DNA of 64,000 nt from Bimuria novae-zelandiae CBS 107.79 (taxonomy: Eukaryota; Ascomycota; Dothideomycetes; Pleosporales; Didymosphaeriaceae), in assembly GCA_010015655.1 (NCBI GenBank), contig ML976702.1, forward strand, positions 475,061-539,060. Direction: 5' to 3'. The first letter of the stretch is position 1, and the number at the start of each line of letters is the position of its first letter. Positions 37,231 to 46,416 of this stretch are shown piece after piece. Under the pieces are notes generated by a model. The model ran no database searches, had not been told where the DNA came from, and worked only from the letters and a program-made list of their open reading frames with translations. Position numbers and translations under genes: made by a program.

Positions 37231-37420
37231 TGTTACGGTTTAGAGTCTCCCTTTCTCCACTTGTAGTGGCGCCTTACCTGTGTTAAGATGCGACTACCTA
37301 TCCTACACTAGCGCTGTTTACAGCCACTTATGTATACCTACTGTTCGTAGCTTTACCTAATATAATAATAAGTACAATTCTTAATTTCTTCCTTATGCGT
37401 ATGGATTACTAGCTCTCACA
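37231..37420 (+). repeat. 3' LTR of gag-only element, copy 2
   Basis: 190 bp starting TGTTACGG and ending TCTCACA next to the AATCA target duplication. Confidence 0.85.
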
Positions 37421-39508
37421 AATCACGTGGCATTTACCCTAGAGAAACTCGAAATGATACACCTAACTAAGCAGAAAAGTAACTATTCGCTACCTATCTA
37501 GATTAACGATTAGCTTATCCTCTAACCTATACTACTAGATAAGGCGCTACGCTAGCTAGGTATTTACTTTAATAAGAAACTTAATTTTAAAACACACGTT
37601 ACTACTTACGTAGCTAAAGGACGCGTAGTTGCACAGCACATCCGCAGCCTTGCCAGGATCTAGCACGGCCTACTAGCCAGCTTACTACGCAAAGCAGTAA
37701 TCTCATGCGTACTGCCACGCCTACTGTATAGAAACGAGGCCTGGTATAGAGGGCGCACGAAGCCCCCCAAGACTATAGGAGCCGCGCAGAACCAAAAGGT
37801 TAGCACACGACTTGGGTGGTATATCGCCGCCCTGGAAAAGGCCCTTACGATAGCGGTTAGAGGCGTCGTCCCTGCCTACTATACCACGCCTACTGCTACG
37901 CTGTATAGAGACGCAGGTATTCCCTTAGTAGCTATAGCGCTTAAAGAGTGTAAGGTAAGGTTTGCTATACGCCTATACTATATTAATAAAGGTTACCCGC
38001 TTACAGCGCGCACGCGACTAACTATAGTATATAGAGGAAAAGGCGCTAGACGCCCGCAGCGCCTATACACAAAAGTCTAACTACTCGTATAGCTATTCGC
38101 ACCAGTACCCCGCCCTATACTACTATAACTATACTATTCTAACTAGTGCTAAATAGACCCTGCAAATAATAAGCCTAAAAAGCTTGCTACTAAAGAATTT
38201 AAATAATAGTAGACAAGCCTGCCTACCAAGATAATTATAGTGTTTTTAGACGGCTCGGAACAGCGCACAGAAAACGGCGAGCGCCACGTAACCTATAGAT
38301 ACGCTGTGTACTAGGGCCAGAGTCTACTATACACAGGCAAAGGCTCCCTTAACACGCGGGCCTACGTCTTCGACGTAGAAGTAGTGGGGGCCTAGAGAGG
38401 TCTTTAACACGTGCTATAGACTTAGGCGCACCGCCTAAGCCAGATCTAGATGTGTCTAGATAGTATATTAGTTATCTAGGGTATTAGGGGAGACCCCGCG
38501 CTATTATCCTAGTAGGCCTTTATACGCTGCTAGGAAGCTATAGACACCTAAGATATCTAAATCTAATAGTTACTAGGCTACATAGGCATTAAAGGTAATA
38601 AGCTAGCTAATTAGCTAGTAGACGAGGTAGCTAAGGACCCACGCCTACCTATAGGGAAGGTAGCTAACTCTATAATATTAGGTCTACGATCTAATGCGCG
38701 CGCATATATACGCGCTATATAATAAGAGTGGTAGCGCACACGCACACTAAATCTCTCTATATAGTATAACTAGTGGGGCCTAGTATACACCCCCTCTAGG
38801 CAACCGCCGGAGTTGGAGCTCACACGCCCCGCCCTGGCCAAGCTCCTATTTATAAGGACAAGACACGGCAACTACGCCTGGTACTATAGGAAGTTTAAGT
38901 ATGATAAGGAGACCCTCGCGTGCACCTGCGGAGCAGACCTGGCCCTAGACTATATTATACACTACCCACAAATAGTGCGACGCTTTAACTACTAGCTATA
39001 ACGCCTAATATATCCCCTAATAGATACTAGAGAAGGAATATAGTACCTTAGGGCGCTAAGCCTAAGAGAATACGTAACCCTTCTTATACTTAGTATTAGT
39101 AATAGTACACGTTAGTAAGTAACTAGCTAATTACGTTATAGGTAAGCGGACGTAAACCCTTACTTTAGGCAAAGTAGATACGCTACCTGCTTTTAACTTA
39201 CTAAGGTATTTACTATATAAGACTAAGCTCTCTCTTTTATATACTTATATGCGTGTATATATCTCTCCTTACCTATAATAAGTCTTGGCATGCTTCTGTA
39301 CAGGACTGGGGGTAGCTAGAAGGCTACCCTATTCCCTACTATTATTACACAAAGGCTAGATTGAATAGCTGAGTCGCCCCTATCTGGAGAGGGATAGCAG
39401 CAAGAGAGGCCGCTCCTATAGCAGCGGTAGCACTAGCATAAGTGGCCCTTACTAAGTGCAGGGCACGTCTACATACCCCCTGGGAGGTTACATAGGACGT
39501 AAAACCAA

Positions 39509-39536
39509 TACTACTACTACTACTACTACTACTACT
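39509..39536 (+). repeat. (TAC)n tail of the LINE
   Basis: About nine TAC units directly before the 13-bp target duplication. Simple-repeat tails mark the 3' end of several LINE clades. Confidence 0.85.
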
Positions 39537-39548
39537 AGTAAAAAGTAA

Positions 39549-39833
39549 GGTTTGACGGCTCCTACCAGTTCTCTAGTTGAAGGAATGTTTTGAGGGCATC
39601 CATCGAAGCCCTTAGCTTCTCTCGATACTGTTGTGTCTTATCTTTGTCCCAATCCAATCTTCTCTTTACGTCAAGCATCTTGTTTGGCAAGCCGTTGGTA
39701 TCTTTCCCCAAGCCCGCATGGTTCTCTAATATGGTTTCGAGCTCCTCGAGATTGCCATTACATGCCTCTAGTGTGTTGTGCAGTTCTCGCTCTTGGTCAT
39801 TAGGGATCTGGTGGTTGGTTATGAAGCTCGCCG
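39549..39833 (-). pseudogene. NLR pseudogene fragment 2: rest of exon 2
   Basis: Resumes exon 2 at the other copy of the hAT target duplication, in phase with fragment 1, and encodes a charged helical linker (ERELHNTLEACNGNLEELE). It ends at 39566 in a donor GTAGG. With the LINE and one duplication removed, the intron is 54 nt long and ends in CCCTAG at 28460. The LINE therefore landed in an intron. The apparent TAG stop here is the donor itself. Confidence 0.78.
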
Positions 39834-40124
39834 CAGCGCTTTCAACGTACAGTACTACGCCACGTACAGTACGACCCGTAGGGTGAATTGAGCCGTAGGG
39901 ACGTACGGGCACCGTCCGTAGCAATTTTCGACACCGTACTTACGGGTGTACAGTACTACGTTAGATAGATTTTAGGTAGTAATTAGCGTGCTATTAGTAG
40001 ACTTTGCCTATGCCCCTAGCTAACTTCTAGCGCGATAATAGCTTATTACTAAGAGCTTATATAATACTAGTAGAGTAAAATTTTTCGCGAAGTCTTATTA
40101 ACCTCGTACTTGTACCTATATATA

Positions 40125-42239
40125 CTGTGGCGGTTCAGCAAATGGGCCAGTTCGGCACTTGGGCCACCTTATTAAAATCACGCAGTAACACAAACAGCGT
40201 TATAAAATTACCTATAATAGCTAAATTATTCTAATAAATTATTATACTACTAAACAAACTCCTGTAAAAAAGATATACTATTTAAATTTTTATAAAAGCT
40301 TAATAATCCAGCTATGCTAAGTAGTAATTATAGGTAAAAAATTATGTAGTTAATTACCCTAAGCGTTAATAGTAGCCTTTATAGTAATCTTTATACGAGT
40401 CTATTTCTTCTATTTTATTATAAAAGGCTTTGAAGCCTTCCTCTTCCCCTTTTAAAAAGGTTATATAGCTTTTTTAAAGTTTTCTTACTCTATTTTCTTG
40501 CGGTATTTTCTTGCGCTTACGCTTATACTACTTTTTAGCCTTTATCTTTTCCTTTTCTTCTTACTTTTAAATTTTTAACCTCTCTCTTTCTTCTTTTTCT
40601 TAAAGTTTAAAGACTTATTTTAATACCTATTTAGTCTTTTTATAAGACTTTTTAAGTTATTACTCCTCTTACATTTACTTTCTTACTCTTTTACGTGTCT
40701 TAGCCTTTCTTAGCTTTTTTAGTAACTATATTACTGCGCTGCTATAGTACTTTTTATATTACTATTAGTCTAGAGGTTTGCTTTTCTTTTTATATTTCTT
40801 ACTAGTAAGTACAGCATCTCTTAGGTCTATTACTTTAGGATAGAGCAAGTTATTTTAGATAGTAATATAATAGAGTAAGCGCTAAAGCCTTTTAATATCT
40901 TTATTACTCTAATCCTTAACGTAAAAGCGTATATAGATCTTAATTTTCTACTAATTTTTATTATTAAATACTAAGTTAGTGCTCTCGCGTAAATTCTATT
41001 CTAGTATTAAGTAAGTAAATTATTTAAGTATAACTTTAGGGTTAAGTGGCTATATTCTTATTATTTTAAAAGAGTTAAGAACTATTTATTTTTTATTAAA
41101 AAATATAGGTTAGGCTTCCTAAAATAGCTTAAAGAAGTTTTATTTCTTAACTAATAATAAGCTTTAGGTATTATAGAGGTATATTATAAGAGCGTTTAAG
41201 TAGGCTAATAAGAGAGACTTAAATATTACTATATTTAGTAGTTACAGCATGTGAGTACTATAAGGGGGGAATAATATAAGCAGAATTCGTTTCTATGTAT
41301 AGTACTTGATAAAGTCTACTGTTATATAAGACACATGGCTATTTAGGATAAGTAGGCGCTAGGATTAATAAGCTTTCTCCTTAGTGTAGTAATTAAATAC
41401 CTGCTCTAGCCATGCAAGCCCTATATTATTATTAGTTTATTTAGTTAAAATAAGCTAATAAAGACCTCGTATTTTCTAGCTTTAATATTACCTACCTATA
41501 ATAATTAAGGGCCCTTATTAGCAGCTATAAATAATAAAGCTAGTAATAATACTTATCTATTATTATATACGTAGGTAAGTAGCGTTATCTACGCTTTAGT
41601 TTTATTTTAGAAGGATGCTATAACCTTTTTATAGTTTTATATTACTTTGCTAAAGATCCTTTTACTTTTTTTAATAACTCTAATAAGAATGCCCTTCTTA
41701 TTTATATTATACTCCTTAATTTTTTTTTAGCAAGTAATTAAAAGAATAACTAATATTTATTGCCTAAATTAGCTTAGTAGCGTACGCTATCTATTTTAGT
41801 AGCCTAGTAAGGGGTAATAGTAATTAAATTATAGTTAAAAATTAGGTAACTTAGCTCTTCCTAACAGGCTCTTTTATAATTATAGAGATAAAATTTTATA
41901 TTATTTCTTTTATAAGTAGTGGCTAATAAGCTATAAGCTGCTCTATATAGCTTATAAGCTTTAACTTTTATTATAGGTTAATTTTTTTACGTTAGAGTTT
42001 CTGCTCTTCTATTAGAGTATTTTTGCCTAGTATAGTCTCCTTAATAATTTACGTGGCATACTATATTTCTTTATAATTTTTTAGTATAACTATCCTCTAG
42101 CTAACTTATATAATTTAATTTCTTTAATTGCGTTGTTAATTAGAGCCGTATTAGTTAAGTTATAAGAGTGTGAAGCAAGGAGTGGGAAAAGCGAGGGTGG
42201 CCTAAGTGCTAAACCGGCCTATTTGCTAAACCGCCATGG
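40125..42239 (-). mobile_element. Fot1/pogo-type (Tc1/mariner superfamily) element nested in hAT 1
   Basis: 2115 bp with about 45-bp inverted repeats: CTGTGGCGGTTCAGCAAATG on the left against CCATGGCGGTTTAGCAAATA on the right, differing only by transitions, and a TA duplication at both sides (40123-40124 and 42240-42241). Size, TA target and transposase type fit fungal Fot1/Pot-like elements. Confidence 0.85.
40400..42150 (-). pseudogene. Fot/pogo DDE transposase relic
   Basis: On the minus strand near 41480-41250 the frame reads GLAWLEQVFNYYTKEKA, then RLLILNSHVSYITVDFIKYY and LFPPYSTHML, the DDE_1 superfamily core. The catalytic Asp expected in the LDGH motif is Asn here (codon 41343-41341), a G-to-A change. 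Stops at expected Gln/Arg/Trp positions. The Lys-rich C-terminal region runs to about 40400. Confidence 0.72.
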
Positions 42240-42319
42240 TAATTATTAGCAGTAAATTAATTATTATAGATTATTTTATAATAATTAGAAGCTTATAGTC
42301 TGCTTTTTTATAGGTATTA

Positions 42320-42496
42320 TGTGGGCGGACAAGCAGGACAATTAACAAGCTATATTGCTATCTGCGAAAAGAGTGGAGTGAGGAGTCTATCGAGGAAGAA
42401 AGGAGCGGGCGAGAGCTTGATCTCGAAGTAAGTGGTCTGTGCACCTAGATGGAACCTTCTACACACACCACCTCTGACGTAAGTCACGTGACTATA
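42320..42496. repeat. Possible solo LTR inside hAT 1
   Basis: A 177-bp island of normal composition starting TGTGGGCGGAC and ending ACTATA, with TATTA on both sides (42315-42319 and 42497-42501). The end would need a RIP change from CA to TA. The AT-rich 5-bp match could be chance. Another normal-composition island lies at about 42619-42850 and is unexplained. Confidence 0.3.
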
Positions 42497-43252
42497 TATT
42501 ATCTTCCTTATCTTTGTAGTTATATTACTATACCGCGTCTAAAATAAGGGTAGCTATTACTATATTAGTAGAGAGCTTTAAGTCTTTAAATAACTTATTA
42601 TTAGTATCTAAAGCTGTCCGATTATATGGCCTCTATCTGTTGTGGACATGAGGCTGGAGCACTCTCTCTTTTGTACTATTCTAAATAGGGCTAGCGCTGC
42701 AGCGGCACTTATTTGGAGCCTCGCACACATCTGCATTCCACACACACACAGAAACACGAACATCATCAATGAATCATCACAACCATTAATTCTCATCATT
42801 GCATTATCTCAAAGTGACAGAACACTATCAAATCTGACAAAAGCGCCTTTTAAAGTTAAGATCTTTATAGCGTCCTATACATATTTTAGTAAGCTATAAG
42901 CCATAAGTCCTTCTTTTAATATTAATTAGACTTGCCTTTAGTATAATAAGAAGCTCTTAGAGGCCTTATAAGTTAAGTATAAAGTTAAGGGTAAGGCGTA
43001 AACACTAAGTAAGTATAAGATTACGTCTATCTAGACGTATAGTACAGAACTTAATTTTATTAATAATAATAAGGTAAAGTTAACGCTATTTCTCTATAAG
43101 GAGTACTATATAAGTAGAAGAAATTCCTACTATTAAATAGTTAATAAAACCTTTTATATTAAGAAGCACTTGTAGAAGGCTTATAACGTTAATTTAAGTA
43201 CTAGCTTATTACCCTTACTTAATGCTCTGCGAGCAAGCACTCTATAGTAATA

Positions 43253-43253
<1 letters not shown>

Positions 43254-43320
<67 letters not shown>
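43254..43320. repeat. (ATT)n microsatellite
   Basis: About 22 uninterrupted ATT units inside hAT 1. Confidence 0.9.
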
Positions 43321-43321
<1 letters not shown>

Positions 43322-43699
43322 TCAATATAGTAGTAACCTCTCTTACGTTTACTAGTAGAGGGAAGAATTATAGTTAGCGTATATAAATTAGGTAGTAATT
43401 GTAAGGGGCTTTGGGCCCGGGGGACCTGAGGTGCCAGAAGAATACAGATGAATTCGATAAAGAGTTTAAGTAGCTCCTCCCTACGCTATATATATGGCTT
43501 CTAAGTAGAGAGGACTAACTCCAGAGGGGTTAGGTCCGTTTTCTGACACTCTGTAGGTACCCCGGTGGCTCTTAGAGTTGCTTAAGGCTTAGGCCACGAG
43601 GTTTCTCAGCCGAGTACTTCAGAGGCCTAGCCTCTAACAGTAGTTAATAACTTTAGCTTTAATATATTAGTATATCTATTAATAAGAGGCTTATTAACT

Positions 43700-45617
43700 T
43701 AAAATTAAATCTTATTACTCCGCGCCCTGCCTCTAAGCCGTACTACTTTTTTTAAAATATATAATAACGCGCCTTAGAGATAAAAAGTAAGAAATTTAAG
43801 ATATTTAAAGCGCTTTAGTAAGTATAATAAGCGTAAGTTATAATATATAAAGGTCGCTAAATAATATAAACCTTTTAAGAGTTATTACTTATTTTATTAG
43901 TAAGTAGTGCTAGCGCTATGCCAAAACCTTAAAGATAGGTAAATTTAAAAGAACTAATTAAGATCTAAGCCTTATTAACGAGCCTTTTAGATACTAAATA
44001 TTAATAACATAACCTACTTATAGTTTTTTAAGCTCTATTTTATAATTATATAAGCGCTATATAAGCTTAGATTATTCATAATATTATCTATAAGTATAAT
44101 TTTACCTAAAAACTCTATTACTTTATAAGGGATAACGATACAAATAATAGCATAATATTTATTAATACGCTTGAAGCTATTACGCCTAAAGATCGCTATA
44201 TTAGTACTTAGCACTAAATACGTTATATAGGATATATAATTAACCTTATTATAAAAGCTTTTATATATAGTGATAGCATTAGTAAATTAAAAAAAATTAA
44301 CTTAATTATTACCTAAAAAGTAATACGTTTTATTTTATAGTTATAGTGCTATTAGCAAGCTCTATAACTTTATAAACGTAATTTATAATTTATATAAAAA
44401 AGGCGGCTTTTTTAAGATATATAGAGCTTAGTACTTAATAAGAATAAGCTTTTTAGCTTCTTTACCCTTAATTTAGTTAAAAATAGTAGTATCCGCTAGC
44501 ATAGCGTTTATCTTATATTACTTTATTATAATAAGTTTTATAAGCCTATTTAATAATTCTTTAAGCGCGCCTAAAATAACATTTTTGCTATAAAAAATAA
44601 ATACTCCCCTCTAATTAACGCGCTATTAGATAATAAGTAAAATAAAAATTTTATTATAACGTAGGTCTTAAAGGCATTTTATACGAATATAAAGTTACTA
44701 GAGGGTAATACTAGTAGTAGCGGATTTAGAAGCTTATAGTAAATAATTATTAAGTTATAAGAAATCTACGCGTTTTTTAGTAATAATAATAAAAATAAGC
44801 GTCTATCAAATTAAGGACTTTAAGTACTATAACTATATAGTCTCTAGCGTCGCGCTCGCCTTTAAAAAGCTTATCCTTAACACCTTACTATTACTATATT
44901 ATGTCGCTACTACCTTCCACCTATTTTTATAGCTCTTCTAGTTTAAGACCTAGCGGAGGCATAAGCTATGGCATAAAAAGGCAGAAAAGTCTAAAGACGT
45001 CTTTAAATAATACTTAAAGGCAAAAGATCTCTATAAGAGAGATAATAATAAGTAGCTACTTAAGCTATTTAATAAACGTAATGTCCTTAGCGCGTATGCT
45101 AGCGATAATTATAAAATTTATATAATATAAGTTAATAATTAATTTTTTACGAGTAAGAAGAGCTTTAAGTAATGAAAATATATAATTTAGCTAAATAAGT
45201 ACTTTAATAGGCTTTATAAAATAAACCTATTATATTAGCGTCTCTTAATTTAGTAGCTTTACTCTAAGATTTACACCGCTAGTAGACGGAGATAGGGCAG
45301 AAACGTTACCTAATCGTCTACAAAATGGCCATGGATCACCTCTCCGTGCCAACCACCTCGTGCGACTGCGAGCGCTGTTTCTCCTCCGCCAAACGTACAG
45401 TCACGTGCGATCGCAACTCACTGTCCCCAGCGGTGATAGATGCTCTCCAGCTTTAAAAGAACTAGCTGAGGAGAGACGCCGTCACGAGTTACCTCACCTA
45501 GCTGGTTGCCCACATCGTCAAGAAGGATGGAGAGCAGCAGGAGGAGCAGAAGGAGGGCGACGACGTCGCCAACAAGCTCGCCAGCGACCTCTCCACCAAG
45601 GTCCTTCCCGATTAGGT
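43700..45617 (+). pseudogene. hAT transposase relic (element 1)
   Basis: The best-preserved part is the C-terminal dimerisation region (about 45325-45470): MDHLSVPTTSCDCERCFSS, then RTVTCDRNSLSPAVIDALQL, followed by TAA and TAG where CAA and TGG are expected. A charged tail (KKDGEQQEEQKEGDDVANK) ends at about 45617. Upstream is AT-rich, with TAG/TAA in place of glutamine or tryptophan codons. The N-terminal limit is unclear. Confidence 0.72.
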
Positions 45618-45786
45618 AATTTCTATATACTCTACGGCCCGTACGGCCAGAAATTGGACCTCTACGCTGTACATAACGCACCTCCCTCACTGCCTTGGTG
45701 TGCCGTACGTACGTATTTCCTCCTACTACCCGCACGAACGTACAGGAGCTCGGTGCGGTGCGGAGTACGGTACGTTGAAAGCGCTG

Positions 45787-45988
45787 GCTCGCCGTCTCCT
45801 TCAACACGACTGAAAGCATCGACACACTAAGATTTTTGTTGTTAGAACGCGCCGTTCAGCTGGCTGAATTGTACTCATTCTTCACTGACAGATTTGTATT
45901 GAGTAGGGGCGCCTGCAAAATCGTCGCAGATCTTCTTGGCGAGCTTGATGACGAGGGCGATGTCACCAACGCCGACACCGAAGCTCAT
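45787..45988 (-). pseudogene. NLR pseudogene fragment 1: exon 1 and start of exon 2
   Basis: Exon 1 (45988-45879) starts with MSFGVGVGDIALVI, the usual beginning of fungal STAND proteins. It ends in phase 2 before a 52-nt intron (45878-45827) whose acceptor CTTAG is intact but whose donor reads AT where GT is expected, a single G-to-A change. Exon 2 (from 45826) continues with VSMLSVVLKETAS and is cut at 45794-45787 by the hAT element target duplication. Phase agrees across the intron. The sequence is otherwise clean, with normal base composition. Confidence 0.8.
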
Positions 45989-46416
45989 TGTGGAGTAATG
46001 GACTTCCTAAGCATCAGAATTCGTTTTTTTGATATACAAAGGCTCTGGAAGAGATACCGGGCTTTTGAAGCAAGAGAAGATGGAGGAAGGTACAAGTGCG
46101 GGCGCGAGGCTGAACTTCCTTCGAGACTTCCTCCTGCCTAGTTTGATGGTGACGCAAACCCCGCTCGCATCATGTCTACAACCCTGCTTTGGGATTTGTA
46201 CAGCCCTAGCAGTGTTATACTGCATATAGCTCTGTCCAACCGTATGAAAAGACTAGTTGCTACTTGCTGGTCATACGATTACACGGGCAATAGGCGGCTT
46301 CACGAAGCTTGCGAAGCGGCAAAGTTTGACATAGGCAATAGATAATGCTACTATACGAAAATTAGGGCTCGTGAAATACTGAAGATTCAAGCGGCATGTT
46401 CTAAAGCGTTTCCATA
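45989..46416. other. Spacer between NLR start and MFS gene 3' end
   Basis: 428 bp of normal composition upstream of the NLR start. It would have held that gene's promoter. A plus-strand open frame crossing it is antisense to NLR exon 1 and has no family resemblance. Confidence 0.45.

Larger units (their letters stand above)
35714..37420 (+). mobile_element. Gag-only LTR retroelement, copy 2, nested in the LINE
   Basis: 1707 bp with 190-bp LTRs (35714-35903 and 37231-37420), same family as the element at 24825. Target duplication AATTA (35709-35713) and AATCA (37421-37425), differing by one C/T transition. It splits the reverse transcriptase just after the YADD box; removing it restores the frame. 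The purine tract CTAGGGGGTG precedes the 3' LTR, and the leader minisatellite is present at 35941-36131. Confidence 0.87.
33600..39130 (+). pseudogene. LINE ORF2 relic: endonuclease, reverse transcriptase, RNase H
   Basis: The endonuclease has GGDFNTKHDIF (near 34053) and SGIDYI. The reverse transcriptase has GLERILVRRF, TIDVQDAFDA, GTPQGSPLL and FGYADD (YADD at 35607-35618). It is interrupted at 35714-37420 by LTR element 2 and resumes FTLEKLEMIHL with CVLPRLLYRNEAWY. The RNase H starts IIVFLDGSEQ (first Asp codon at 38249). A Cys/His motif (CTCGADLALDYIIH) follows near 38930. Many CAG/CAA to TAG/TAA changes. Domain order is that of Tad1-clade LINEs. Confidence 0.8.
28495..39536 (+). mobile_element. 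Tad-like LINE (non-LTR retrotransposon), host to two nested elements
   Basis: 11,042 bp including a nested hAT element and a nested LTR element; without them and their duplications it is about 6.1 kb. It is flanked by the 13-bp target duplication AGTAAAAAGTAAG (28482-28494 and 39537-39549). The 3' end is a (TAC)n run, as in several fungal LINEs. ORF1 and an ORF2 with endonuclease, reverse transcriptase and RNase H can be read, with stops nearly always at expected CAA/CAG/TGG positions. It is inserted in a 54-nt intron of the NLR pseudogene, antisense to it. Heavily RIP-mutated and surely inactive. Confidence 0.85.
39834..45786 (+). mobile_element. hAT DNA transposon 1, inserted in NLR exon 2
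   Basis: 5953 bp with terminal inverted repeats starting CAGCGCTTTCAACGTAC and a perfect 8-bp target duplication GCTCGCCG (39826-39833 and 45787-45794). It contains a nested Fot/pogo element (40125-42239); without it the element is about 3.8 kb. The first 120 bp and last 480 bp have normal base composition, while the interior is strongly AT-rich with RIP-type changes. The transposase is on the plus strand. Confidence 0.87.
23814..45988 (-). pseudogene. NACHT-ankyrin (fungal STAND/NLR-type) pseudogene split by nested transposons
   Basis: One gene in four pieces: 45988-45787, 39833-39549, 28494-26557 and 24824-23814. N-terminal STAND-type segment (MSFGVGVGDIALVIKLAKK), then a helical linker, a NACHT NTPase with Walker A (GAPGSGKT) and Walker B (YLVLDALDEYY), a winged-helix-like part and ankyrin repeats. 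Such proteins act in fungal non-self recognition and regulated cell death; that role is inferred from the family. Three insertions interrupt it: a hAT element, a LINE and an LTR element, each with a target duplication. Removing each with one duplication copy restores phase. Other damage: donor AT instead of GT at 45878, TAG at 28293-28291, TAA at 28104-28102, TAA at 27374-27372, and frameshifts near 27290, 26838 and 24640. It cannot make full-length protein. Confidence 0.85.

Noticed and set aside
38813..38995. 60-codon plus-strand open frame as a separate gene
   Set aside because: C-terminal Cys/His segment of LINE ORF2, continuous with the RNase H frame through RIP-type stops.
45360..45830. 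156-codon plus-strand open frame near the hAT 1 end
   Set aside because: Out of frame with the hAT transposase C-terminus it overlaps, and it runs across the transposon end into antisense NLR sequence.
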